Positions 50,538-59,835 of a stretch of 64,000 nt of DNA are shown piece after piece. The first letter of the stretch is position 1. Each line of letters begins with the position of its first letter. Under the pieces are notes generated by a model that worked only from the letters and a program-made list of their open reading frames with translations, was not told the DNA's origin and did no database searches. This stretch comes from an uncultured Christensenella sp. GTDB taxonomy: Bacteria; Bacillota; Clostridia; Christensenellales; Pumilibacteraceae. The stretch spans positions 186,001 to 250,000 of the forward strand of contig CAJTTD010000001.1 of the NCBI GenBank assembly GCA_910579205.1, read 5' to 3'. A program made the translations under genes and the position numbers.

Positions 50538-52721
50538 TTATTTATTTTTAGCCGTCGGTTTTTTAACGGGGGCTTTCTTTGCCGCCGGCTTTTTAGCTGC
50601 GGGAGCTTTCTTTGCAGCTGCTTTTTCTTCTTTAGCCGCAGTTTCCGCTACGGGAGCTTCTTCCGCCACCGTTGCAGCCTGCTCTTTCTTTTGCTTGGAA
50701 GACTTAGCCGCATTTTCGAGTTCTATTTCTCTTTCGCGAGCGGCTTTGATCTCTTTATAGAATATCTCGCCTTCCGCTTGCGCTTTTTCGGCGGCTTTAA
50801 GCACCGTTTCGTACTCGCCGATCTCAACTGCCGCGGGATCGACAACGAGCTTGATCTTGTCGCCTACGTTATATCCCGAGAAGTTGCGAATGAGCGCGGT
50901 AACTTTTCCGTCGAAGCCCGGAACATCTACCGTTACGACTGCGTCTCTGCGGTACTCGTCGAGACGAGTTATAACACCGCTGAGCGCCATCTTGGGCGTA
51001 TTGGTAAGAGATTCTTTGTCGATAGAGAAGCCGTGCAAACCGATATGGAGCGCGCTGTCGTTTTCGCCCGTCGTCGCGATAGCCTTGCCGTCTTTGTTTT
51101 CGTATACAAGACGGTTCTTTTTGCCGTTAGCGGTAAACTTGTACGATACAACGCCTTGGTTTTCGACGATAGTACCGACAGTTTTGTTTCCGTCTACGGC
51201 AGCATCCGCGATGATGCGTTCGCCGTCCGCGTTAAATATCTGGATATCGTTAGCGCTTACATAAGACTTTAACGCCTCGCCGCCCGCAAACGGTTCGTCG
51301 AGCGCACGCGCTGCGATCATGTAGTTTTGCATACCGGCAACAGTCGTATAAACAGCCTTGAATCTCGGATAATTGTCGAAGAATTCCGCAGTTCCAACTA
51401 TCTCGACGTCTTCTTCGTTTTCGCGTTCCGCTTTGAGCGCGCGCGGCGGGATACCGAGCGTAACTTCCTTGTTGATGACCGATTTGTCGGTTACTCTTTC
51501 GAGCAATTCTTGAGGAAGTTTTATGCAAGTATCGCCGAACACTACGGCAAGCGTATCTTCTATAGCGACGAGCTTGGAAGGGATGAGGTTGTAATCGGGA
51601 ACGCCCATGAGCGTGAGTTCGGTAGCAGGATCGAACAAGTGCGCATGATCTGTCGCAAGATACATCTTAACGACGTCGCCTTGATTGAACGTGTAGCGGG
51701 AATTGACGCGCGCGATAGCGTAATCGTCTTTCCCTTCGACGTTGAGATAAAGAATAGTCTCATTACCGAGGTTTTCTATAACGTCGATCGTTGCTTCGAT
51801 CACAGATTCGGGATGAGCGTCTATAAGCGCTTGTTCGTAATGAACGTCCTCGGGACGGATACCCAAAAGCACTTCTCCGCCGATAACGCTATTGTCTATG
51901 AGACGTTTTGCGCGGGTCTTGGGAATGAGCACCTTGTTGGTCTCGCCTATGAGCGCATAAAGGTTGCCGTTCTCTTCAACGAGTTTCGCCTTGAATATGT
52001 TCATTTGCGGCGAACCCAAGAAGCACGCTACAAACAAGTTGGCGGGGTTGTCGTAAAGCGTTGTGGGCGTATCGACCTGCTGCACGATACCGTCTTTCAT
52101 AACGACGATACGCGTACCCATGGTCATAGCCTCGGTCTGGTCGTGCGTTACGTAGATAAACGTAGTTGCAAGTCTGTGGTGTATTTTGGTGATCTCTGTA
52201 CGCATCTGCACGCGCAGTTTTGCGTCGAGGTTAGAGAGCGGCTCGTCCAAAAGGAAAACTTTGGGTTCACGAACGATAGCGCGACCGAGCGCGACACGCT
52301 GACGCTGACCGCCCGAAAGAGCTTTTGGTCTACGGCTCAAAAGATGCTGAATGCCGAGTATGCTCGCCGCTTCTTGTACCTTTTCGTCGATCACTTGAGC
52401 GGGAACGTGGCGCAAACGAAGACCGAACGCCATATTATCGTAAACGGTCATGTGCGGATAAAGCGCATAGTTTTGGAAAACCATCGCAATATCGCGATCT
52501 TTAGGTTCTACGTCGTTTACGAGTTTATCGTCTATATAAAGCTCGCCCGCCGAAATATCCTCAAGACCGGCGATCATACGCAAAGTGGTGGATTTACCGC
52601 AACCGGACGGACCAACGAATACGATAAATTCTTTATCGTCGATCTCGAGGTTGAAGTCGCTGACAGCGCGAACGCCGCCCGCGTACACTTTGTAAATGTG
52701 TCTTAAAGACAAGCTTGCCAT
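50538..52721 (-). CDS. MsmK/UgpC-type ABC ATPase with triplicated regulatory domain and Lys/Ala tail
   Basis: The ATPase of CUT1 sugar transporters. Residues 1-235 are complete: Walker A GPSGCGKSTT, signature LSGGQRQRVALGRA, Walker B FLLDEPLSNLD, and switch His (VTHDQTEAMT). Usual family members end at about 370 residues after one MalK-type regulatory domain (LGIRPEDV at about 290). This one is 727 residues long and continues with a second copy (LGIPPRAL) and a third (IGLHGFSI), then a charged coil and a histone-like tail (AAKKAPAAKKPAAKKAPVKK). ATG 52721 has AAGGAG eight bases upstream. No permease lies nearby, as for shared MsmK ATPases. Confidence 0.9.
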   Translation of the reverse strand: MASLSLRHIYKVYAGGVRAVSDFNLEIDDKEFIVFVGPSGCGKSTTLRMIAGLEDISAGELYIDDKLVNDVEPKDRDIAMVFQNYALYPHMTVYDNMAFGLRLRHVPAQVIDEKVQEAASILGIQHLLSRRPKALSGGQRQRVALGRAIVREPKVFLLDEPLSNLDAKLRVQMRTEITKIHHRLATTFIYVTHDQTEAMTMGTRIVVMKDGIVQQVDTPTTLYDNPANLFVACFLGSPQMNIFKAKLVEENGNLYALIGETNKVLIPKTRAKRLIDNSVIGGEVLLGIRPEDVHYEQALIDAHPESVIEATIDVIENLGNETILYLNVEGKDDYAIARVNSRYTFNQGDVVKMYLATDHAHLFDPATELTLMGVPDYNLIPSKLVAIEDTLAVVFGDTCIKLPQELLERVTDKSVINKEVTLGIPPRALKAERENEEDVEIVGTAEFFDNYPRFKAVYTTVAGMQNYMIAARALDEPFAGGEALKSYVSANDIQIFNADGERIIADAAVDGNKTVGTIVENQGVVSYKFTANGKKNRLVYENKDGKAIATTGENDSALHIGLHGFSIDKESLTNTPKMALSGVITRLDEYRRDAVVTVDVPGFDGKVTALIRNFSGYNVGDKIKLVVDPAAVEIGEYETVLKAAEKAQAEGEIFYKEIKAAREREIELENAAKSSKQKKEQAATVAEEAPVAETAAKEEKAAAKKAPAAKKPAAKKAPVKKPTAKNK

Positions 52722-52754
52722 AATTTTCTCCTTATTCATTTAATTGATAAATAT

Positions 52755-52783
52755 ATTATATAACTTTATCTCTTTTATTACAA
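52755..52783 (-). promoter_or_regulatory. Promoter of the MsmK-type ATPase gene
   Basis: TTGTAA (52783-52778), 17-base spacer, TATAAT (52760-52755). Confidence 0.65.
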
Positions 52784-52801
52784 TGTCAAAATGCATAAAT
52801 T

Positions 52802-53404
52802 TTATCGTCTATATTGTATAATTTGACCACACTCCGCCGACTGCGCGTTGCGCTTTGATCTACGCGATCTGATCGCGCGGCGGACAGACGGATACAAACA
52901 TGCGGCAAGACCGCAGAGAACTCCGTCCTTGACGGCAAGAACGAGTATAGCGGGAACGCCCGCAAGCGCCGCCGCCCATTCGTAGCCCAAATAAAAATGG
53001 ACGATAGATACTTGATAAGCTATGCCTATCGCATATATGGGTATCATGCCCGTAAGCGCCGCCGCGAACGCTCTTCCGCGCGTGTGCTTTTTCGATTTGG
53101 AAAGTATCGCACCCGTAAGCAACGCGCCGACGGGAAATCCTATCAAATATCCGAACGACGGCATGAGTATATATCCGACCCCGCCGCCTTGAGTGAACAC
53201 TGGCAGACCCAAAAGCCCCATAACAATATAGATAAGCACAGACAACGCGCCGTCTCTGCCGCCCAAAAACATTCCCGCGAGCACTACAAAGACAGTTTGA
53301 AACGACAGTTGCACTTGCGTAAACGGTATAGGTACGGATATCAATCCGCCTACGACTATAAGCGATGTAAAAACTGCTATCGACGCGATCCTTCTCGTAT
53401 CCAT
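52802..53404 (-). CDS. bioY: BioY family biotin transporter
   Basis: Substrate-binding membrane subunit of the ECF-type biotin uptake system. The 200-residue protein has six membrane helices and the conserved family pieces SVPIPFTQVQLSFQTVFVVLAG, GGVGYILMPSFGYLIGFP and the terminal GVPAILVLAVKDG. A basic tail (RAIRSRRSKRNAQSAECGQ) is longer than usual. No biotin operon regulator site was recognised upstream. Energising ATPases are not in the window. Confidence 0.93.
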   Translation of the reverse strand: MDTRRIASIAVFTSLIVVGGLISVPIPFTQVQLSFQTVFVVLAGMFLGGRDGALSVLIYIVMGLLGLPVFTQGGGVGYILMPSFGYLIGFPVGALLTGAILSKSKKHTRGRAFAAALTGMIPIYAIGIAYQVSIVHFYLGYEWAAALAGVPAILVLAVKDGVLCGLAACLYPSVRRAIRSRRSKRNAQSAECGQIIQYRR

Positions 53405-53431
53405 TTTAAACCTTGCTTATATTGATAAAGC

Positions 53432-53683
53432 TCATTCGCCCATCGATTTTTTGTATTCCATCAACGCGCGCGCAAGCTGATCGGGACACGACGTGCCGTT
53501 TCGGCAGTTTATACCGCTGAGCAGCGATATAACTTCGTCTATATCACGACCGATGGCGAGCTTAGCCACGCCTTGCGTGTTGCCCGTGCAACCGTGTATA
53601 AATTTCAAAGAAGCGATCTTGTGATCTCTTATCTCGAAGATTATTTCTTTAGAACACGTTCCGTGCGTTTTGTAAGTCTCCAT
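53432..53683 (-). CDS. TSCPD-domain protein (TIGR03905-like, 83 aa)
   Basis: A small conserved protein with METYKTHGTCSKEIIFEI, HGCTGNTQGVAKLAIG, and the defining CRNGTSCPDQLARAL motif. The same TSCPD motif ends some ribonucleotide reductases, and a metal or iron-sulphur role has been proposed, but function is unproven. GAGGTGG precedes ATG 53683. It lies two genes downstream of valS, 7 bases past the DUF4364 gene. Confidence 0.85.
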   Translation of the reverse strand: METYKTHGTCSKEIIFEIRDHKIASLKFIHGCTGNTQGVAKLAIGRDIDEVISLLSGINCRNGTSCPDQLARALMEYKKSMGE

Positions 53684-53690
53684 GACCACC

Positions 53691-54215
53691 TCACTCTATA
53701 AGCTGATCGTGCAAAATCAAATATATGCTCGCAGCTTTCTTTTCCCAATTTTCGTGAATGCTTTTCGCCGTCTTATTGTTGGCAACGACAAACTTCAGAT
53801 CCATCAACGTGGACGAAGGCTCTACTATCCGCAACCAAACAGTATAAGTGCCGTCCTTATTCTTATAGTAAGTATGCATGTATTCTTGCTGACGCTTAAA
53901 AGACATGCGATTCTTTTTAACGTACTCGCTTATTTCTTGACGCAAGGATTCGGGTATGCGCGAATAGAAATTTGCAAGACATATTCTGCCGTCGGGAGTG
54001 AGCGAATAAAGCTTTTCGCGTCCGCGGGACATCTGATGTAATAAATTCGTTTTGACAAGCTTTTGGATAGCGTCCATACAGTAAAGCGGCATCATCCAGT
54101 TGTTTTGCGTGTAGCATATGCTTATCACCGTCTTTTCGTCCAACGCGATATCCATTTTGTCGAAAACAAACAAAATTATCAGTTTATTGAGCAATTCCTC
54201 TTCGGACTGTTCCAA
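53691..54215 (-). CDS. DUF4364 family regulator-like protein
   Basis: A 174-residue cytoplasmic protein with a winged-helix-like N-terminal half (LLNKLIILFVFDKMDIALDEKTV, AIQKLVKTNLLHQM) and the DUF4364 C-terminal part (RIPESLRQEISEYVKKNRMSFKRQQEY). Such proteins are found widely in Clostridia and are thought to be transcription regulators because of their fold. The start is TTG 54215 with AAGGAG six bases before it. Confidence 0.8.
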   Translation of the reverse strand: MEQSEEELLNKLIILFVFDKMDIALDEKTVISICYTQNNWMMPLYCMDAIQKLVKTNLLHQMSRGREKLYSLTPDGRICLANFYSRIPESLRQEISEYVKKNRMSFKRQQEYMHTYYKNKDGTYTVWLRIVEPSSTLMDLKFVVANNKTAKSIHENWEKKAASIYLILHDQLIE

Positions 54216-54325
54216 CGCTTTCTCCTTGGGACTTATTAGTACGGACTATCATTGTAACACATAAAGACGCAAAAGTAAATATATTTCGACAATTATATCC
54301 GCCGTATTTTACGCCGCGCGACCTT

Positions 54326-56887
54326 TCACGCCAATTTTTCCGTCAGTACCTTTATACGTTCGGCATAGTTAGCAACTTTTTCGCGCTCCGCCTCAATAAG
54401 TTTAGGCGGAGCTTTTTGACAAAATCCCGCGTTGTTCAGTTTGGACTGAGCCAAGGCAAGCTCGGACTTGCACTTTTCGAGTTCTTTCTGCAGCCGTTCG
54501 CGTTCTTTTTCGTTGTCTGTGAGCGGCACGGAAATTTTTATGCCGTCAAGAGCGATAAGCGCGCCGTTCTCCACAACGCCGCGCTTGACATCGGCAGTCT
54601 TGGCGAGCGTGGGCAGATATTCGGACAACAACGCGCAAAGTTCCCCGTCGCCGTCGCAATAAACTTCGTGAGACTTGGCAACCGCGGCGTTTGTCTGTTT
54701 TAGATTGCGCACCGCGCGAATGCAGTCTTTGAGCCGTTCGGTCAGTTTTACCGAAGCAGCAAACTCGCCGCGTTTTTTCTTGGGGAATTCGCACAGCATA
54801 AGCTCGCCTTTGGCATCGGGCAGATTGTCGTACAATTCGGTAGTGATAAACGGGATGATAGGATGCACGAGCTTTAAAAGCACGTCAAGCGCGTAACGCA
54901 AAACTCCAGCCGTGTTTTTGGCGAACTCTCCTTTTAACTGCACTTTTGCAAACTCGATATACCAGTCGCAAAACTCATCCCATATAAAATCGTACAAAAG
55001 CTGGGCGGCATGTCCTACGTCGTATCTGTTCATCGAATGATCGACTGCGGCAATAAGCTCGTTTATGCGTCCCATCACCCAGCCGTCGGCAGCCGTCAAT
55101 GCTTGCGGGCTCTTTTCGTAGCCGTTCGCTTGACATGCGCCTATAACGAATTTAGCCGCGTTGTACAGCTTGTTCATAAAATTGCGATAGGACGTTAGCG
55201 ACGTGTTGGAAAAGCAAACGTCGCCGCCGCGCGCTATTCCGTTTACGAGCGAAAATCTCAACGCGTCCGCGCCCGCGGTTTGTATAACTTCTATAGGGTC
55301 TACACCGTTACCCGAGGACTTGCTCATTTTGTGTCCCATGCCGTCGCGCACAAGCCCGTGTATATATACTTCTTTAAACGGAACGTCGCCCGCAAACTTG
55401 ATACCCGCAAAAATCATTCGCGACACCCAAAAAGTAATTATATCGTACGCTGTAACGAGAAGATCGGTGGGATAATACTTTTTAAGATCGCACGTTTCGT
55501 CCGGCCAGCCCATAGTGGAAAACGGCCACAGCGCCGAGCTGAACCAAGTATCCAAAACGTCCTCGTCCTGTCTGACCTTTCCGCCGCAGTGCGGGCAAAC
55601 GGAAATATCTTCGCGGCTTACTATCTCCTTTCCGCATCCGTCGCAATAATATACGGGTATGCGGTGTCCCCACCAAAGCTGTCGCGATATACACCAATCG
55701 CGTATATTGTTCATCCAATTATAATACGATTTTTCAAACCGCTTGGGAATAAACTTAATTTTACCCGACTTTACCGCTTCGATCGCGGGCTCTGCAAGCT
55801 CTTTCATTTTGACAAACCACTGCTTGGATACCATCGGCTCGACGGTCTCCTTGCATCTGCTGCAATGCCCCACGTTATGCGTGTAGTCTTCCGTTTTCAC
55901 CAGCAAGCCCCGCGCAGACAGATCGGATACCACAGCCTTGCGCGCCGCGTCTCTTTGCATTCCGCAATACGCGCCTGCGCTCTCGTTCATAGTGCCGTCG
56001 TCGTTCATAACGCGTATAACGTCGAGACTGTGGCGCAAGCCCACCTCGAAATCGTTGGGATCGTGCGCGGGCGTTATTTTTACCGCGCCAGTGCCGAACT
56101 CCGTCTCCACATAATCGTCATATACTATAGGTATCTCTCTGCCCACGAGCGGCAACACCAAAAGCTTGCCCTCCATGCCCGCGTATCGCTTGTCTTTGGG
56201 ATTGACTGCCACCGCAGTGTCGCCGAGCAGCGTTTCGGGACGAGTAGTCGCAACGGTAACGTATCCGCTGCCGTCCTTGAACGGATATTTAATATGCCAA
56301 AGGTGCGACGGCTCGCTCGTATAATCGACTTCCACGTCGGAAATGGCAGTTTTACAACCGGGACACCAATTTATTATCCTATCCCCGCGATAAATATAGC
56401 CTTGCTCGTACAACGATACAAAGACTTCGCGCACTGCGCGCGAACAACGCTCGTCCATGGTAAACGCCATTCTCGACCAATCGAGGCTCACGCCCATATA
56501 TTTGAGCTGTTCGACTATTCGGTTGCCGTATTTGTTTTTCCAATCCCAAGCGCGCTCCAAAAAACCGTCGCGCCCGACGTCGGCTTTGCTCAGCCCTTGC
56601 TCGCGCATGGCCTCCACTACTTTCATTTCTGTCGCTATGGAAGCATGGTCGATCCCGGGCAACCACAATGTTTCGTAACCTTTCATGCGCTTATATCGCA
56701 CTATCGCGTCGGGAATGGTAACGTTCATGGAATGCCCCACGTGCAGTTGTCCCGTTATATTGGGCGGCGGCTGTACTATGGAAAACTTCTTTTTCCGCTT
56801 GCCTTCGCGCGGCTCAAAGCACTTGCCGTCTATCCAACGACGGTAAATTCTGTCCTCGAAATTTTTGGGTTCGTATGTCTTATCCAT
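54326..56887 (-). CDS. valS: Valyl-tRNA synthetase
   Basis: The 853-residue class I synthetase contains PPPNITGQLHVGHSMN (HIGH-type), the editing domain (VATTRPETLLGDTAVAVNP), WCISRQLWWGHRIPVYYC with zinc cysteines (CDGCGKEI, CPHCGGKV), KMSKSSGNGVDP, and the C-terminal tRNA-binding coiled coil. ATG 56887 has GGGAGAT seven bases upstream; the longer frame from 56941 adds 18 residues without match. No T-box leader is seen in the 110 bases available. Confidence 0.98.
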   Translation of the reverse strand: MDKTYEPKNFEDRIYRRWIDGKCFEPREGKRKKKFSIVQPPPNITGQLHVGHSMNVTIPDAIVRYKRMKGYETLWLPGIDHASIATEMKVVEAMREQGLSKADVGRDGFLERAWDWKNKYGNRIVEQLKYMGVSLDWSRMAFTMDERCSRAVREVFVSLYEQGYIYRGDRIINWCPGCKTAISDVEVDYTSEPSHLWHIKYPFKDGSGYVTVATTRPETLLGDTAVAVNPKDKRYAGMEGKLLVLPLVGREIPIVYDDYVETEFGTGAVKITPAHDPNDFEVGLRHSLDVIRVMNDDGTMNESAGAYCGMQRDAARKAVVSDLSARGLLVKTEDYTHNVGHCSRCKETVEPMVSKQWFVKMKELAEPAIEAVKSGKIKFIPKRFEKSYYNWMNNIRDWCISRQLWWGHRIPVYYCDGCGKEIVSREDISVCPHCGGKVRQDEDVLDTWFSSALWPFSTMGWPDETCDLKKYYPTDLLVTAYDIITFWVSRMIFAGIKFAGDVPFKEVYIHGLVRDGMGHKMSKSSGNGVDPIEVIQTAGADALRFSLVNGIARGGDVCFSNTSLTSYRNFMNKLYNAAKFVIGACQANGYEKSPQALTAADGWVMGRINELIAAVDHSMNRYDVGHAAQLLYDFIWDEFCDWYIEFAKVQLKGEFAKNTAGVLRYALDVLLKLVHPIIPFITTELYDNLPDAKGELMLCEFPKKKRGEFAASVKLTERLKDCIRAVRNLKQTNAAVAKSHEVYCDGDGELCALLSEYLPTLAKTADVKRGVVENGALIALDGIKISVPLTDNEKERERLQKELEKCKSELALAQSKLNNAGFCQKAPPKLIEAEREKVANYAERIKVLTEKLA

Positions 56888-57005
56888 GATATCTCCCGTA
56901 TGTAACGCTATTATTTTATCATGTACATCAAAAAATTGCAAACGATATTCGACGCGAAATGCGCGACGCGGCGATTTTTTGCGCCGAATATCCGCGCAAT
57001 AAAAA

Positions 57006-57023
57006 ACGGGCGTTTAGCGCCCG
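57006..57023 (-). terminator. Intrinsic terminator after the four-helix membrane protein
   Basis: CGGGCG / CGCCCG hairpin with a T-run (57006-57001) on the minus strand. Confidence 0.8.
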
Positions 57024-57045
57024 CTTTTACATGATATCTATTTTA

Positions 57046-57594
57046 TTATTTTTTGAATATGGCAAGCGCTCCGCCTACAGTGCCGACAAGCCCGCCTATA
57101 AAGCCGAGCCAAACGCCGACGCCCGCCGAGAACGAAGCCTTGATAGCTTCCAAAAGCTTAGTCGTGTTTTCATCGCCCCAGCACTGTTTTGCAAGAACCA
57201 AGCCCGAAACGAGAATAAGAATCGCGCCGACGAACGACAGAGCGACACCTATAAAACGCACGATCTTAAAGTCTTTCTTCGCAAACAAACGAAGACATGC
57301 ATCCGCAGCCAATACCGCAAGACCGACAAGCGTTACTATAAACGATACTACCGAAAATACATTGCTCAGTCCTGTATCCAACGAGATCGCTCCGACCTTG
57401 AGTTCGCTCCAATTAGCGAACAACTTGATGGACTCGGATGCCTCTACCGTTTTGAATCCTTCGAGCTTTTGGTATTTGAATACCACTTGCCCCACAAACA
57501 TGCCGACGATAACGAGTATCAAACCGACAACGACGAGAGCAAACAACACGATACCGAGAATACCGATACCGCTTTTCTTGCCTTTTTTAGCCAT
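57046..57594 (-). CDS. Four-helix membrane protein, unknown function
   Basis: A 182-residue protein starting MAKKGKKSG with four membrane helices at about 12-36, 78-100, 108-135 and 155-178. A polar loop (residues 40-75) lies between the first two. No family is recognised. CGGAGGT precedes the ATG and a good promoter is upstream. A terminator follows, so it is monocistronic. It diverges from the ABC uptake operon to the right. Confidence 0.75.
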   Translation of the reverse strand: MAKKGKKSGIGILGIVLFALVVVGLILVIVGMFVGQVVFKYQKLEGFKTVEASESIKLFANWSELKVGAISLDTGLSNVFSVVSFIVTLVGLAVLAADACLRLFAKKDFKIVRFIGVALSFVGAILILVSGLVLAKQCWGDENTTKLLEAIKASFSAGVGVWLGFIGGLVGTVGGALAIFKK

Positions 57595-57623
57595 ATTTAC
57601 CTCCGAATTTTATTTATATGACA

Positions 57624-57652
57624 ATCATATCACAACCGTGATGATAAGTCAA
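57624..57652 (-). promoter_or_regulatory. Promoter of the 57046 gene
   Basis: TTGACT (57652-57647), 17-base spacer, TATGAT (57629-57624). Confidence 0.75.
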
Positions 57653-57778
57653 TAGCGTTTTATTAGACAAATATGCTTTTTTGCCTAAAAATAAACATTT
57701 GCGCCGATAAATAGGCTTTCACCCGATTTGCTCCGTCGGCATACAATGGAATATATTTCTTGCCTCGGAGGATATAAA

Positions 57779-58786
57779 ATGAAAGGTAAAATCACAGCTC
57801 TTCTTACTGCGCTTTCGCTGTTCCTGTTTCCGTTGTGCATGACGGCATGTACCAAAGACGGAAAGACCACGGTACGGCTATGCGAAGTAACCCACTCGAT
57901 ATTTTACGCTCCGCTGTACATAGCCATAAATAACGGCTATTTCGGCGATGAAAATATCGAGATCAAACTGTCTAACGGCGGCGGTGCGGACAAAGTCATG
58001 ACATCCGTAATTTCGGGTTCTGCCGATATCGGACTCATGGGTCCGGAAGCCACGATCTACTGCCACGTCGAAGGACAGCGCGATTATCCCGTAATATTCG
58101 GTCTGCTCACCCGCTGCGACGGCTCGTTCCTTGTGGGAAGAGAGCCCGAACCCGATTTCGATTGGGCGTCGCTCGAAGGCAAACACATACTCGCGGGACG
58201 ACCGGGCGGCGTTCCCGCAATGACGCTCCAGTACGTGCTAAATCAGCACGGAGTTTCGACCGACACGGAACTTTTCGACACGTCCGTAGCGTTCGACGCA
58301 ATGGTTGGCACGTTTGAATCGGACAAATCGATCGATTACACGACCATGTTCGAGCCGACCGCGTCCGAATTCGTAGCGCTCGGTAAAGGTCATATAGTAG
58401 CGTCGGTCGGCGAAGCCGCGGGCGAAGTTCCGTACACCGCGTTCTCGGCGCAAAAATCTTGGCTTAACAAAAACAACGACACCGCTTCGGCTTTCCTTCG
58501 CGCCGTGCTCCGCGGATACAAGTATATGAGCGAAAACACGCCCGAAACGGTAGCAAAAGCTTTAGCTCCTTCGTTTGCGGGCACGAGCGAAACATCGATA
58601 GCCGCATCGGTAGAGAGCTATCTCAATATCAACGCGTGGGCAAAAACGCCAGTGCTTTCCGAAGACAGCTTTAACAGACTGCAAGACATCATGGAAAACG
58701 CAGGCACTCTTTCCGAGCGCGCCGACTACAGCTTAGCCGTTGACAATACCATAGCTAACAAGCTCGTAAAGGAGCTTGGACTGTAA
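57779..58786 (+). CDS. ABC transporter substrate-binding lipoprotein, NMT1/SsuA type
   Basis: A 335-residue binding protein with a lipobox signal (FLFPLCMTACTKDG, Cys at about 23), then the SsuA/THI5 fold (THSIFYAPLYIAINNGYF, GGGADKVMTSVISGSADIGLMGPE, HILAGRPGGVPAMTLQYVL). Such proteins bind nitrate, aliphatic sulphonates, taurine or thiamine precursors; the ligand cannot be told here. GGAGG lies eight bases before ATG 57779. It is the first gene of an operon with ATPase, small protein and permease. Confidence 0.9.
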   Translation: MKGKITALLTALSLFLFPLCMTACTKDGKTTVRLCEVTHSIFYAPLYIAINNGYFGDENIEIKLSNGGGADKVMTSVISGSADIGLMGPEATIYCHVEGQRDYPVIFGLLTRCDGSFLVGREPEPDFDWASLEGKHILAGRPGGVPAMTLQYVLNQHGVSTDTELFDTSVAFDAMVGTFESDKSIDYTTMFEPTASEFVALGKGHIVASVGEAAGEVPYTAFSAQKSWLNKNNDTASAFLRAVLRGYKYMSENTPETVAKALAPSFAGTSETSIAASVESYLNINAWAKTPVLSEDSFNRLQDIMENAGTLSERADYSLAVDNTIANKLVKELGL

Positions 58787-58797
58787 CGGAGGATCTT

Positions 58798-59550
58798 ATG
58801 GCTCTTCTCGCGCTCGACCGCGTAGACTTGATCTATCAGACTGAAGAAAGTGAAACGGAAGCTGTACGCGAACTGTCAGTAACGGTGGACGAGGGCGAAT
58901 TTATCGCTCTCGTCGGACCGTCGGGCTGCGGCAAGACCACGCTGCTTTCCATGATAGCGGGGCTTATTTCGCCCACGCACGGCAAAGTTACGGTGGACGG
59001 CGCCGAAGTTACCGCGGCGTCGGGCAACGTCGGATACATGCTGCAGCGCGACAATCTTTTTGAGTGGCGCACCATAGAACAAAACGTCATGCTCGGACTG
59101 TCCGTTCAAAAAAAACTAACGCCGGAAAACAAAGCGTATGCCGTGAACATGCTCGACAAGTACGGACTCGGCGAATTTCGCAACGCGTTCCCTTCCCAAC
59201 TTTCGGGCGGAATGAGACAACGCGCCGCGCTCATACGCACGCTCGCTTTTAAACCAAAATTACTGCTTCTTGACGAACCGTTTTCCGCAGTCGATTTTCA
59301 AACGCGCATGACGGTTTGCGACGACGTGTATTCCATAATAAAAAGTGAGGGCAAGACCGCAGTTCTCGTAACTCACGATATAAGCGAGGCGGTATCCATG
59401 GCGGATCGCATAATCGTTCTTACAAAACGCCCTGCGACCGTAAAGACGATATTCAAAATAGATATCGATGCGCCAACACCGTTGAAGCGGCGCGAAAATC
59501 CGCGGTTTTCCGAATGGTTCGACCGCGTATGGAAGGAGGTTTCCAAATGA
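58798..59550 (+). CDS. ABC transporter ATP-binding protein, SsuB/TauB type
   Basis: The 250-residue ATPase has GPSGCGKTTLLSMIAG (Walker A), LQRDNLFEWRTIEQN (Q-loop), LSGGMRQRAALIRTLAF (signature), LLLDEPFSAVDFQTR (Walker B), and the switch His in LVTHDISEAV. This layout matches importers for sulphonate/nitrate/thiamine-precursor substrates. It follows the binding protein by 11 bases; its stop overlaps the small gene as ATGA. Confidence 0.93.
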   Translation: MALLALDRVDLIYQTEESETEAVRELSVTVDEGEFIALVGPSGCGKTTLLSMIAGLISPTHGKVTVDGAEVTAASGNVGYMLQRDNLFEWRTIEQNVMLGLSVQKKLTPENKAYAVNMLDKYGLGEFRNAFPSQLSGGMRQRAALIRTLAFKPKLLLLDEPFSAVDFQTRMTVCDDVYSIIKSEGKTAVLVTHDISEAVSMADRIIVLTKRPATVKTIFKIDIDAPTPLKRRENPRFSEWFDRVWKEVSK

Positions 59551-59717
59551 ACGAAAAAGTAACGGGCAAAAAAATCATCGCGGACTGCGTTACTCTCGCC
59601 AAAGATCTCGGCGTATACATCGCAGATATCGGCAAGCGTCTGTTTACCAAGTTAAAGACCGCGCTCGATTCCGACAAGGAAAAGAAAGACGAACAAGCGC
59701 CCGCGCCGACTGCTTGA
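59547..59717 (+). CDS. Small protein inside the ABC operon (56 aa)
   Basis: ATG 59547 overlaps the ATPase stop (ATGA) and has GGAGG behind it, so this frame is almost certainly translated. The product is amphipathic and helical (KKIIADCVTLAKDLGVYIADIGKRLFTKLKTAL) with a charged Ala/Pro tail (DKEKKDEQAPAPTA). It has no membrane helix and no family that I can name. It is placed between ATPase and permease, where it could be an accessory subunit of the transporter. Confidence 0.8.
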   Translation: MNEKVTGKKIIADCVTLAKDLGVYIADIGKRLFTKLKTALDSDKEKKDEQAPAPTA

Positions 59718-59835
59718 CAACAAAGACAAAACACGCGTCGCATAGTCTACGCGCACAGCGCAATATCGACGCGCAAAAAACTACGATAACGACACGGATA
59801 AAATCATTAACAGATCCTCACAAAGGAGGTCGGGC

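Noticed and set aside
51327..52706. 459-codon plus-strand frame opposite the MsmK-type gene
   Set aside because: Shadow frame produced by the codon bias of the real gene on the other strand.
55280..56905. 541-codon plus-strand frame opposite valS
   Set aside because: It is a shadow of valS: no ribosome site, odd composition, and valS is complete with all motifs.
56888..57000. T-box leader of valS
   Set aside because: Too short and no conserved T-box motif.
57680..57760. Sporulation or riboswitch signal before the NMT1-type operon
   Set aside because: A CATACAAT sequence resembles a sigma-E -10 box, but no matching -35 is at the right distance, and no riboswitch signature was seen.
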